Assembly (NCBI RefSeq): GCF_051014685.1
Contig: NW_027479551.1
Coordinates: 1 to 64,000, forward strand
Direction: 5' to 3'
Source of the DNA: Ptiloglossa arizonensis
Lineage: Eukaryota > Arthropoda > Insecta > Hymenoptera > Colletidae
DNA length: 64,000 nt
The position numbers and the translations under genes are program-made. The notes under the pieces were generated by a model that worked only from the letters and a program-made list of their open reading frames with translations, did no database searches and was not told where the DNA came from. Shown here piece by piece: positions 13,831-27,968 of this stretch. Each line of letters begins with the position of its first letter. Position 1 is the stretch's first letter.

Positions 13831-15054
13831 AACGTATATCGTATAACGTATAACGTATAACGTATAACGTATAACGTATGACGTATAACGTATAACGTAT
13901 AACGTATAACGTATAACGTATAACGTATAACGTATAACGTATAACGTATAACGTATAACGTATAACGTATAACGTATAACGTATAACGTATAACGTATAA
14001 CGTATAACGTATAACGTATAACGTATAACGTATAACGTATAACGGATAACGTATAACGAATAACGTAAAACGTATAACGCATGACGTATAACGTATAACG
14101 TATAACGTATAACGTATAACGTATAACGTATAACGTATAACGTATAACGTATAACGTATAACGAATAACGTAAAACGTATAACGCATGACGTATAACGTA
14201 TAACGTATAACGTATAACGTATAACGTATAACGTATAACGTATAACGTATAACGTATAACGTATAACGTATAACGTATAACGTACAACGTACAACGTACA
14301 ACGTATAACGTATAACGTATAACGTATAACGTATAACGTATAACGTATAACGTATAACGTATAACGTATAACGTATAACGTATAACGTATAACGTGTAAC
14401 GGATAACGTATAACGAATAACGTAAAACGTATAACGCATGACGTATAACGTATAACGTATAACGTATAACGTATAACGTATAACGTATAACGTATAACGT
14501 ATAACGTATAACGTATAACGAATAACGTAAAACGTATAACGCATGACGTATAACGTATAACGTATAACGTATAACGTATAACGTATAACGTATAACGTAT
14601 AACGTATAACGTATAACGTATAACGTATAACGTATAACGTATAACGTATAACGTATAACGTATAACGTATAACGTATAACGTATAACGTACAACGTACAA
14701 CGTACAACGTATAACGTATAACGTATAACGTATAACGTATAACGTATAACGTATAACGTATAACGTATAACATATAACGAATAACGTAAAACGCATAACG
14801 TATAACGTATAACGTATAACGTATAACGTATAACGTATAACGTATAACGTATAACGTATAACGTATAACGTCTAACGTATAACGTGTAACGGATAACGTA
14901 TAACGAATAACGTAAAACGTATAACGCATGACGTATAACGTATAACGTATAACGTATAACGTATAACGTATAACGTATAACGTATAACGTATAACGTATA
15001 ACGTATAACGTATAACGTATAACGTATAACGTATAACGTATAACGTATAACGTA

Positions 15055-15489
15055 TACCGTATAACGTATAACGTATAACTTATAACGTATATCGTAAAAC
15101 GTATAACGTATGACGTATAAAGAATAACGTATAACGTATAACGTATAAAGAATAACGTATAGCGTATAACGTATAACGAATAACGTAAAACGTATAACGT
15201 ATAACGCATAACGTATAACGTATAACGTATAACGTATAACGTAAAACGTATAACGCATAACGTATATCGTATACCGTATAACGTATAACGTATATCGTAT
15301 AACGTATAACGCATAAAGAATAACGTATAACGTATAACGTATAACGTATAACGTATAACGAATAACGTAAAACGTATAACGCATAACATATATCGTATAC
15401 CGTATAACGTATAACGTATATCGTATAACGTATAACGCATAAAGAATAACGTATAACGTATAACCTATGACGTATAACGTATAACGTAT
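15055..15489. repeat. Duplicated segment, copy 2 (pairs with 13396-13830)
   Basis: Same variant order as 13396-13830 at an offset of 237 units. Together with the repeated CGTGTAA-CGGATAA modules upstream it shows that the early family 2 block is itself a tandem repeat of about 1.6 kb. Confidence 0.82.
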
Positions 15490-16370
15490 AACGTATATCG
15501 TATAACGTATAACGTATAACGTATAACGTATAACGTATGACGTATAACGTATAACGTATAACGTATAACGTATAACGTATAACGTATAACGTATAACGTA
15601 TAACGTATAACGTATAACGTATAACGTATAACGTATACCGTATGACGTATAACGTATGACGTATCACGAATAACGTAAAACGTATAACGCATAACGTATA
15701 ACGTATAACGTGTAACGAAGAACGTATAACGAATAACGTAAAACGTATAACGCTTAACATGTAACGTATAACGTATAACGTATAACGTATAACGTATAAC
15801 GTATAACGTATAACGTATAACATATGACGTATAAGGTATAACGTATAACGTAAAACGTATAACGCATAACGTATATCGTATACCGTATAACGTATAACGT
15901 ATATCGTATAACGTATAACGCATAAAGAATAACGTATAACGTATAACCTATGACGTATATCGTATAACGTATAACGTATAACGTATATCGTATAACGTAT
16001 AACGTATAACGTATAACGTATAACGTATAACGTATAACGTATAACGTATAACGAATAACGTATAACGTAAAACGTATAACGTATAACGTATAACGTATAA
16101 CGTATAACCTATGACGTATAACGTATAACGTATAACGTATAACGTATAAAGTATAACGTATAACGTATAACCTATAACGTATAACGTGTAACGAAGAACG
16201 TATAACGAATAACGTAAAACGTATAACGCATAACATGTAACGTATAACGTATCACGTATAACGTATAACGTATAACGTATAACGTATAACGTATAACGTA
16301 TAACGTATAACGTATAACGTATAACGTATAACGTATAACGTATAACGAATAACGTAAAACGTATGACGCA

Positions 16371-17547
16371 TTACATATTACGTATAACGTAGAACGTATA
16401 ACGTATAACGTATATCGTAAAATGTATAACGTATAACGTATAACGTATAACGTGTAACGAAGAACGTATAACGAATAACGTATAACGTATATCGTATAAC
16501 GTAGAACGTATAACGTATAACGTATAACGTATAACGTATAACGTATAACCTATGACGTATAACGTATAACGTATAACGTATAACGTATAAAGTATAACGT
16601 ATAACGTATAACCTATAACGTCTAACGTGTAACGAAGAACGTATAACGAATAACGTAAAACGTATAACGCATAACATGTAACGTATAACGTATTACGTAT
16701 AACGTATAACGTATAACGTATAACGTATAACGTATAACGTATAACGCATAACATGTAACGTATAACGTATTACGTATAACGTATAACGTATAACGTATAA
16801 CGTATAACGTATAACGTATAACGTATAACGTATAACGTATAACGTATAACGTAGAACGTAGAACGTATAACGTATAACGTATATCGTAAAACGTATAACG
16901 TATAACGTATAACGTATAACGTATAACGTATAACGTATAACGTATAACGTATAACGTATAACGTATAACGTATAACGTATAACGTATAACGTATACCGTA
17001 TAACGTATAACGTATAACTTATAACGTATATCGTAAAACGTATAACGTATGACGTATAAAGAATAACGTATAACGTATAACGTATAAAGAATAACGTATA
17101 ACGTATAACGTATAACGAATAACGTAAAACGTATAACGTATAACGCATAACGTATAACGTATAACGTGTAACGAAGAACGTATAACGAATAACGTATAAG
17201 GTATATCGTATAACGTAGAACGTATAACGTATAACGTATATCGTAAAACGTATAACGTATAACGTATAACGTATAACGTATAACGTATAACGTATAACGT
17301 ATAACATATACCGTTTAACGTATAACGTATAACGTACAACGTATAACGTATAACGTATAACGTATAACGTATACCGTATAACGTATAGCGTATAACTTAT
17401 AACGTATATCGTAAAACGTATAACGTATGACGTATAAAGAATAACGTATAACGTATAACGTATAAAGAATAACGTATAACGTATAACGTATAACGAATAA
17501 CGTAAAACGTATAACGTGTAACGCATAACGTATAACGTATAACGCAT
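16371..17547. repeat. Family 2 duplicated segment, copy 1 (pairs with about 23770-24995)
   Basis: The variant order here recurs about 7.4 kb downstream. Toward the right end the offset is exactly 7,448 bp (1,064 units): CATATAC before CGTTTAA at 17305 and 24753, and CGTACAA at 17333 and 24781. Toward the left end the offset is about 7,361-7,399 bp, so the copies differ internally by a few units. Confidence 0.8.
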
Positions 17548-18159
17548 AACGTATAACGTATAACGTGTAACGAAGAACGTATAACGAATAACGTATAACG
17601 TATATCGTATAACGTATAACGTATAACGTATAACGTATAACGTATAACGTATAACGTATAACGTATAACGTATAACGTATAACGTATAACGTATAACGTA
17701 TAACGTATAACGTATAACGTATAACGTATAACGTATAACGTATAACGTATAACGTATAACGTATAACGTATAACGAATATCGTATAACGTATAACGTGTA
17801 ACGAAGAACGTATAACGAATAACGTATAAGGTATATCGTATAACGTATAACGTATAACGTATAACGTATAGCGTATAACGTATAACGTATAACGTATAAC
17901 GTATAACGTATAACGTATAACGTATAACGTATAACGAATTACGTATAACGTATAACGTGTAACGAAGAACGTATAACGAATAACGAATAACGTATATCGT
18001 ATAACGTATAACGTATAACGTATAACGTATAACGTATAACGTATAACGTATAACGTATAACGTATAACGTATAACGTATAACGTATAACGTATAACGTAT
18101 AACGTATAACGTATAACGTATAACGTATAACGTATAACGTAGAACGTATAACGTATAAC

Positions 18160-19440
18160 GTATATCGTAAAATGTATAACGTATAACGTATAACGTATAA
18201 CGTATAACGTATAACGTATAGCGTATAAAGTATAACGTATAACGAATAACGTAAAACGTATGACGCATTACATATTACGTATAACGTATAACGTATAACG
18301 TATAACGTATAACGTATAACGAGTAACGTAAAACGTATGACGCATTACATATTACGTATAACGTAGAACGTATAACGTATAACGTATATCGTAAAACGTA
18401 TAACATATAACGTATAACGTATAACGTATAACGTATAACGTATAACGTATAACGTATAACGTATAACGTAAAACGTATAACGTATTACGTATAACGTATA
18501 ACGTATAACGTATAACGTATAACGTATAACGTATAACGTATAACGTATAACGTATAACGAATAACGTAAAACGTATGACGCATTACATATTACGTATAAC
18601 GTAGAACGTATAACGTATAACGTATATCGTAAAACGTATAACGTATAACGTATAACGTATAACGTATAACGAATAACGTAAAACGTATTACGCATAACGT
18701 ATAACGTATAACGTGTAACGAAGAACGTATAACGAATAACGTATAACGTATATCGTATAACGTAGAACGTATAACGTATAACGTATAACGTGTAACGAAG
18801 AACGTATAACGAATAACGTATAACGTATATCGTATAACGTAGAACGTATAACGTATAACGTACAACGTATAACGTATAACGTATAACGTATACCGTATAA
18901 CGTATAACGTATAACTTATAACGTATATCGTAAAACGTATAACGTATGACGTATAAAGAATAACGTATAACGTATAACGTATAAAGAATAACGTATAACG
19001 TATAACGTATAACGAATAACGTAAAACGTATAACGTGTAACGCATAACGTATAACGTATAACGTATAACGCATAACGTATAACGTATAACGTGTAACGAA
19101 GAACGTATAACGAATAACGTATAACGTATGTCGTATAACGTAGAACGTATAACGTATAACGTATAACGTAAAACGTATGACGCATAACGTATAACGTATA
19201 ACGTGTAACGAAGAACGTATAACGAATAACGTATAAGGTATATCGTATAACGTATAACGTATAACGTATAACGTATATCGTAAAACGTATAACGTATAAC
19301 GTATAACGTATAACGTATAACGTATAACGTATAACGTATAACGTATAACGTATAACGTATAACGTATAACGTATAACGTATAACGTATAACGTATAACGT
19401 ATAACGTATAACGTATAACGTATAACGTAGAACGTATAAC
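18160..19440. repeat. 1,358-bp tandem duplication, copy 1
   Basis: Markers at AGTATAA 18229, CGCATTA 18264, CGAGTAA 18320 and CGTATAT 19272 recur at 19587, 19622, 19678 and 20630. The offset is 1,358 bp (194 units) at all four, so the two copies keep the same length between markers. This is the smallest clean tandem duplication in the family 2 block. Confidence 0.85.
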
Positions 19441-19517
19441 GTATAACGTATATCGTAAAATGTATAACGTATAACGTATAACGTATAACGTATAACGTAG
19501 AACGTATAACGTATAAC

Positions 19518-20690
19518 GTATATCGTAAAATGTATAACGTATAACGTATAACGTATAACGTATAACGTATAACGTATAGCGTATAAAGTATAACGTATAA
19601 CGAATAACGTAAAACGTATGACGCATTACATATTACGTATAACGTATAACGTATAACGTATAACGTATAACGTATAACGAGTAACGTAAAACGTATGACG
19701 CATTACATATTACGTATAACGTAGAACGTATAACGTATAACGTATATCGTAAAACGTATAACATATAACGTATAACGTATAACGTATAACGTATAACGTA
19801 TAACGTATAACGTATAACGTATAACGTAAAACGTATAACGTATTACGTATAACGTATAACGTATAACGTATAACGTATAACGTATAACGTATAACGTATA
19901 ACGTATAACGTATAACGAATAACGTAAAACGTATGACGCATTACATATTACGTATAACGTAGAACGTATAACGTATAACGTATATCGTAAAACGTATAAC
20001 GTATAACGTATAACGTATAACGTATAACGAATAACGTAAAACGTATTACGCATAACGTATAACGTATAACGTGTAACGAAGAACGTATAACGAATAACGT
20101 ATAACGTATATCGTATAACGTAGAACGTATAACGTATAACGTATAACGTGTAACGAAGAACGTATAACGAATAACGTATAACGTATATCGTATAACGTAG
20201 AACGTATAACGTATAACGTACAACGTATAACGTATAACGTATAACGTATACCGTATAACGTATAACGTATAACTTATAACGTATATCGTAAAACGTATAA
20301 CGTATGACGTATAAAGAATAACGTATAACGTATAACGTATAAAGAATAACGTATAACGTATAACGTATAACGAATAACGTAAAACGTATAACGTGTAACG
20401 CATAACGTATAACGTATAACGTATAACGCATAACGTATAACGTATAACGTGTAACGAAGAACGTATAACGAATAACGTATAACGTATGTCGTATAACGTA
20501 GAACGTATAACGTATAACGTATAACGTAAAACGTATGACGCATAACGTATAACGTATAACGTGTAACGAAGAACGTATAACGAATAACGTATAAGGTATA
20601 TCGTATAACGTATAACGTATAACGTATAACGTATATCGTAAAACGTATAACGTATAACGTATAACGTATAACGTATAACGTATAACGTAT
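19518..20690. repeat. 1,358-bp tandem duplication, copy 2
   Basis: Follows copy 1 directly at a constant offset of 194 units. Similarity ends inside a canonical run after the CGTAAAA near 20,637, where this copy reaches a CGTATTA unit earlier than copy 1 leaves its own run. Ending in a pure run fits exchange between canonical stretches. Related sequence appears again at 25.5-26.4 kb. Confidence 0.82.
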
Positions 20691-21109
20691 AACGTATTAC
20701 GTATAACGTATAACGTATAACATATACCGTATAACGTATAACGTATAACGTACAACGTATATCGTAAAACGTATAACGTATGACGTATAAAGAATAACGT
20801 ATAACGTATAACGTATAAAGAATAACGTATAACGTATAACGTATAACGAATAACGTAAAGCGTATAACGCATAACGTATAACGTATAACGTGTAACGAAG
20901 AACGTAGAACGAATAACGTATAACGTATATCGTATAACGTATAACGTATAACGTATAACGTATAACGTATAACGTATAACGTATAACGTATAACGTAAAA
21001 CGTATAACGTATTACGTATAACGTATAACGTATAACGTATAACGTATAACGTATAACGTATAACGTATAACGTATAACGTATAACGAATAACGTAAAACG
21101 TATGACGCA

Positions 21110-22452
21110 TTACATATTACGTATAACGTAGAACGTATAACGTATAACGTATATCGTAAAACGTATAACGTATAACGTATAACGTATAACGTATAACGTA
21201 TAACGAATAACGTAAAACGTATTACGCATAACGTATAACGTATAACGTGTAACGAAGAACGTATAACGAATAACGTATAACGTATATCGTATAACGTAGA
21301 ACGTATAACGTATAACGTATAACGTATAACGTATAACGTATACCGTATAACGTATAACGTATAACTTATAACGTATATCGTAAAACGTATAACGTATGAC
21401 GTATAAAGAATAACGTATAACGTATAACGTATAAAGAATAACGTATAACGTATAACGTATAACGAATAACGTAAAACGTATAACGTATAACGCATAACGT
21501 ATAACGTATAACGTGTAACGAAGAACGTATAACGAATAACGTATAAGGTATATCGTATAACGTAGAACGTATAACGTATAACGTATATCGTAAAACGTAT
21601 AACGTATAACGTATAACGTATAACGTATTACGTATAACGTATAACGTATAACGTATACCGTATAACGTATAACGTATAACGTACAACGTATATCGTAAAA
21701 CGTATAACGTATGACGTATAAAGAATAACGTATAACGTATAACGTATAAAGAATAACGTATAACGTATAACGTATAACGAATAACGTAAAGCGTATAACG
21801 CATAACGTATAACGTATAACGTGTAACGAAGAACGTAGAACGAATAACGTATAACGTATATCGTATAACGTATAACGTATAACGTATAACGTATAACGTA
21901 TAACGTATAACGTATAACGTATAACGTATAACGTATAACGTATAACGTATAACGTATAACGTATAACGTATAACGTATAACGTATAACGTATAACGTATA
22001 ACGTATAACGTATAACGTATAACGTATAACGTATAACGTATAACGAATAACGTAAAACGTATGACGCATTACATATTACGTATAACGTGGAACGTATAAC
22101 GTATAACGTATATCGTAAAATGTATAACGTATAACGTATAACGTATAACGTGTAACGAAGAACGTATAACGAATAACGTATAACGTATATCGTATAACGT
22201 AGAACGTATAACGTATAACGTATAACGTATAACGTATAACGTATAACCTATGACGTATAACGTATAACGTATAACGTATAACGTATAACGTATAACGTAT
22301 AACGTATAACGTATAACGTATAACCTATGACGTATAACGTATAACGTATAACGTATAACGTATAAAGTATAACGTATAACGTATAACCTATAACGTATAA
22401 CGTGTAACGAAGAACGTATAACGAATAACGTAAAACGTATAACGCATAACAT
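21110..22452. repeat. Family 2 duplicated segment, copy 1 (pairs with 26668-27968)
   Basis: The variant order matches 26668-27968. The offset is 5,558 bp (794 units) over about 21,110-21,803 and 5,537 bp by about 22,069, a shortening by three units. It contains the CGAATAA, CGTAAAA, CGTATGA, CGCATTA module at 22044 that also starts each copy of the 2.0-2.8-kb repeat at 27.6-33.9 kb. Confidence 0.8.
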
Positions 22453-22862
22453 GTAACGTATAACGTATTACGTATAACGTATAACGTATAACGTATAACG
22501 TATAACGTATAACGTATAACGTAGAACGTAGAACGTATAACGTATAACGTATATCGTAAAACGTATAACGTATAACGTATAACGTATAACGTATAACGTA
22601 TAACGTATAACGTATAACGTATAACGTATAACGTATAACGTATAACGTATAACGTATAACGTATACCGTATAACGTATAACGTATAACTTATAACGTATA
22701 TCGTAAAACGTATAACGTATGACGTATAAAGAATAACGTATAACGTATAACGTATAAAGAATAACGTATAACGTATAACGTATAACGAATAACGTAAAAC
22801 GTATAACGTATTACGTATAACGTATAACGTATAACGTATACCGTATAACGTATAACGTATAA

Positions 22863-22869
22863 CGTTCAA
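22863..22869. repeat. Rare variant unit CGTTCAA
   Basis: CGTTCAA occurs here and again near 23,373, both times just before CGTATAT-CGTAAAA. The equivalent unit in related copies (for example near 20,750 and 21,683) is CGTACAA. The shared A-to-T change groups these two copies as closest relatives. Confidence 0.65.
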
Positions 22870-23769
22870 CGTATATCGTAAAACGTATAACGTATGACGT
22901 ATAAAGAATAACGTATAACGTATAACGTATAAAGAATAACGTATAACGTATAACGTATAACGAATAACGTAAAGCGTATAACGCATAACGTATAACGTAT
23001 AACGTGTAACGAAGAACGTATAACGAATAACGTATAAGGTATATCGTATAACGTAGAACGTATAACGTATAACGTATATCGTAAAACGTATAACGTATAA
23101 CGTATAACGTATAACGTATAACGTATAAAGAATAACGTATAACGTATAACGTGTAACGAAGAACGTAGAACGAATAACGTATAACGCATAACGTATAACG
23201 TATAACGTGTAACGAAGAACGTATAACGAATAACGTATAAGGTATATCGTATAACGTAGAACGTATAACGTATAACGTATATCGTAAAACGTATAACGTA
23301 TAACGTATAACGTATAACGTATTACGTATAACGTATAACGTATAACGTATACCGTATAACGTATAACGTATAACGTTCAACGTATATCGTAAAACGTATA
23401 ACGTATGACGTATAAAGAATAACGTATAACGTATAACGTATAAAGAATAACGTATAACGTATAACGTATAACGAATAACGTAAAGCGTATAACGCATAAC
23501 GTATAACGTATAACGTGTAACGAAGAACGTAGAACGAATAACGTATAACGTATATCGTATAACGTATAACGTATAACGTATAACGTATAACGTATAACGT
23601 ATAACGTATAACGTATAACGTATAACGTATAACGTATAACGTATAACGTATAACGTATAACGTATAACGTATAACGTATAACGTATAACGTATAACGTAT
23701 AACGTATAACGTATAACGTATAACGTATAACGTATAACGAATAACGTAAAACGTATGACGCATTACATA

Positions 23770-24995
23770 TTACGTATAACGTAGAACGTATAACGTATAA
23801 CGTATATCGTAAAATGTATAACGTATAACGTATAACGTATAACGTGTAACGAAGAACGCATAACGAATAACGTATAACGTATATCGTATAACGTAGAACG
23901 TATAACGTATAACGAATAACGTATAACGTATATCGTATAACGTAGAACGTATAACGTATAACGTATAACGTATAACGTATAACGTATAACCTATGACGTA
24001 TAACGTATAACGTATAACGTATAACGTATAAAGTATAACGTATAACGTATAACCTATAACGTATAACGTGTAACGAAGAACGTATAACGAATAACGTAAA
24101 ACGTATAACGCATAACATGTAACGTATAACGTATTACGTATAACGTATAACGTATAACGTATAACGTATAACGTATAACGTATAACGCATAACATGTAAC
24201 GTATAACGTATAACGTATAACGTATAACGTATAACGTATAACGTATAACGTATAACGTATAACGTATAACGTATAACGTATAACGTATAACGTATAACGT
24301 AGAACGTAGAACGTATAACGTATAACGTATATCGTAAAACGTATAACGTATAACGTATAACGTATAACGTATAACGTATAACGTATAACGTATAACGTAT
24401 AACGTATAACGTATAACGTATAACGTATAACGTATAACGTATACCGTATAACGTATAACGTATAACTTATAACGTATATCGTAAAACGTATAACGTATGA
24501 CGTATAAAGAATAACGTATAACGTGTAACGTATAAAGAATAACGTATAACGTATAACGTATAACGAATAACGTAAAACGTATAACGTATAACGCATAACG
24601 TATAACGTATAACGTGTAACGAAGAACGTATAACGAATAACGTATAAGGTATATCGTATAACGTAGAACGTATAACGTATAACGTATATCGTAAAACGTA
24701 TAACGTATAACGTATAACGTATAACGTATAACGTATAACGTATAACGTATAACATATACCGTTTAACGTATAACGTATAACGTACAACGTATAACGTATA
24801 ACGTATAACGTATAACGTATACCGTATAACGTATAACGTATAACTTATAACGTATATCGTAAAACGTATAACGTATGACGTATAAAGAATAACGTATAAC
24901 GTATAACGTATAAAGAATAACGTATAACGTATAACGTATAACGAATAACGTAAAACGTATAACGTGTAACGCATAACGTATAACGTATAACGCAT
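23770..24995. repeat. Family 2 duplicated segment, copy 2 (pairs with 16371-17547)
   Basis: Same variant order as 16371-17547, with CATATAC-CGTTTAA at 24753. It continues into CTTATAA, CGTATAT, CGTAAAA, CGTATGA and AGAATAA modules. The same arrangement is seen again ending near 28,546, 30,550, 31,355 and 33,565, so this is a widely copied family 2 segment. Confidence 0.8.
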
Positions 24996-26667
24996 AACGT
25001 ATAACGTATAACGTGTAACGAAGAACGTATAACGAATAACGTATAACGTATATCGTATAACGTAGAACGTATAACGTATAACGTATAACGTATAACGTAT
25101 AACGTATAACGTATAACGTATAACGTATAACGTATAACGTATAACGTATAACGTATAACGTATAACGTATAACGTATAACGTATAACGTATAACGTATAA
25201 CGAATATCGTATAACGTATAACGTGTAACGAAGAACGTATAACGAATAACGTATAAGGTATATCGTATAACGTATAACGTATAACGTATAACGTATAGCG
25301 TATAACGTATAACGTATAACGTATAACGTATAACGTATAACGTATAACGAATAACGTATAACGTATAACGTGTAACGAAGAACGTATAACGAATAACGAA
25401 TAACGTATATCGTATAACGTAGAACGTATAACGTATAACGTATAACGTATAACGTATAACGTATAACGTATAACGTATAACGTATAACGTATAACGTATG
25501 ACGCATTACATATTACGTATAACGTAGAACGTATAACGTATAACGTATATCGTAAAACGTATAACGTATAACGTATAACGTATAACGTATAACGAATAAC
25601 GTAAAACGTATTACGCATAACGTATAACGTATAACGTGTAACGAAGAACGTATAACGAATAACGTATAACGTATATCGTATAACGTAGAACGTATAACGT
25701 ATAACGTATAACGTGTAACGAAGAACGTATAACGAATAACGTATAACGTATATCGTATAACGTAGAACGTATAACGTATAACGTACAACGTATAACGTAT
25801 AACGTATAACGTATACCGTATAACGTATAACGTATAACTTATAACGTATATCGTAAAACGTATAACGTATGACGTATAAAGAATAACGTATAACGTATAA
25901 CGTATAAAGAATAACGTATAACGTATAACGTATAACGAATAACGTAAAACGTATAACGTGTAACGCATAACGTATAACGTATAACGCATAACGTATAACG
26001 TATAACGTGTAACGAAGAACGTATAACGAATAACGTATAACGTATATCGTATAACGTAGAACGTATAACGTATAACGTATAACGTAAAACGTATGACGCA
26101 TAACGTATAACGTATAACGTGTAACGAAGAACGTATAACGAATAACGTATAAGGTATATCGTATAACGTATAACGTATAACGTATAACGTATATCGTAAA
26201 ACGTATAACGTATAACGTATAACGTATAACGTATAACGTATAACGTATAACGTATTACGTATAACGTATAACGTATAACGTATACCGTATAACGTATAAC
26301 GTATAACGTACAACGTATATCGTAAAACGTATAACGTATGACGTATAAAGAATAACGTATAACGTATAACGTATAAAGAATAACGTATAACGTATAACGT
26401 ATAACGAATAACGTAAAGCGTATAACGCTAAACGTATAACGTATAACGTGTAACGAAGAACGTAGAACGAATAACGTATAACGTATATCGTATAACGTAT
26501 AACGTATAACGTATAACGTATAACGTATAACGTATAACGTATAACGTATAACGTAAAACGTATAACGTATTACGTATAACGTATAACGTATAACGTATAA
26601 CGTATAACGTATAACGTATAACGTATAACGTATAACGTATAACGAGTAACGTAAAACGTATGACGCA

Positions 26668-27968
26668 TTACATATTACGTATAACGTAGAACGTATAACG
26701 TATAACGTATATCGTAAAACGTATAACGTATAACGTATAACGTATAACGTATAACGTATAACGAATAACGTAAAACGTATTACGCATAACGTATAACGTA
26801 TAACGTGTAACGAAGAACGTATAACGAATAACGTATAACGTATATCGTATAACGTAGAACGTATAACGTATAACGTATAACGTATAACGTATAACGTATA
26901 CCGTATAACGTATAACGTATAACTTATAACGTATATCGTAAAACGTATAACGTATGACGTATAAAGAATAACGTATAACGTATAACGTATAAAGAATAAC
27001 GTATAACGTATAACGTATAACGAATAACGTAAAACGTATAACGTATAACGCATAACGTATAACGTATAACGTGTAACGAAGAACGTATAACGAATAACGT
27101 ATAAGGTATATCGTATAACGTAGAACGTATAACGTATAACGTATATCGTAAAACGTATAACGTATAACGTATAACGTATAACGTATTACGTATAACGTAT
27201 AACGTATAACGTATACCGTATAACGTATAACGTATAACGTACAACGTATATCGTAAAACGTATAACGTATGACGTATAAAGAATAACGTATAACGTATAA
27301 CGTATAAAGAATAACGTATAACGTATAACGTATAACGAATAACGTAAAGCGTATAACGCATAACGTATAACGTATAACGTGTAACGAAGAACGTAGAACG
27401 AATAACGTATAACGTATATCGTATAACGTATAACGTATAACGTATAACGTATAACGTATAACGTATAACGTATAACGTATAACGTATAACGTATAACGTA
27501 TAACGTATAACGTATAACGTATAACGTATAACGTATAACGTATAACGTATAACGTATAACGTATAACGTATAACGTATAACGAATAACGTAAAACGTATG
27601 ACGCATTACATATTACGTATAACGTAGAACGTATAACGTATAACGTATATCGTAAAATGTATAACGTATAACGTATAACGTATAACGTGTAACGAAGAAC
27701 GTATAACGAATAACGTATAACGTATATCGTATAACGTAGAACGTATAACGTATAACGTATAACGTATAACGTATAACGTATAACCTATGACGTATAACGT
27801 ATAACGTATAACGTATAACGTATAAAGTATAACGTATAACGTATAACCTATAACGTATAACGTGTAACGAAGAACGTATAACGAATAACGTAAAACGTAT
27901 AACACATAACATGTAACGTATAACGTATTACGTATAACGTATAACGTATAACGTATAACGCATAACAT
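26668..27968. repeat. Family 2 duplicated segment, copy 2 (pairs with 21110-22452)
   Basis: Variant order as in 21110-22452, offset 5,537-5,558 bp. It overlaps the start of the three-copy repeat at 27,581, showing that different levels of duplication share boundaries only partly. AGTAACG context at about 26,643 and a private CGCTAAA near 26,426 lie just upstream. Confidence 0.78.

Larger units (their letters stand above)
12538..15708. repeat. Early family 2 block (CGTAAAA/CGCATGA)
   Basis: Satellite only. It opens with a unit CGCACAT (12538) and then CATATAA, CGAATAA, CGTAAAA, CGCATAA (12559-12586). Typical order is CGTGTAA, CGGATAA, CGTATAA, CGAATAA, CGTAAAA, CGTATAA, CGCATGA, starting at 12790, 13238, 14393 and 14883. 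Three-unit CGTACAA runs lie at 12692, 13049, 14281 and 14687. Pure canonical runs lie at 13882-14042 (23 units) and 14547-14686 (20 units). CGAAGAA, typical of the following block, is absent until 15,709. Confidence 0.82.

Noticed and set aside
11737..14796. Open frames of up to 1,019 codons on the - strand (also 62-721-codon frames across the window)
   Set aside because: They are a consequence of a stop-free heptamer. All three - frames are open and give the same seven-residue cycle, frames overlap each other everywhere, ends coincide with variant units that create stops, and there is no codon bias, domain or start context. Not annotated as genes.
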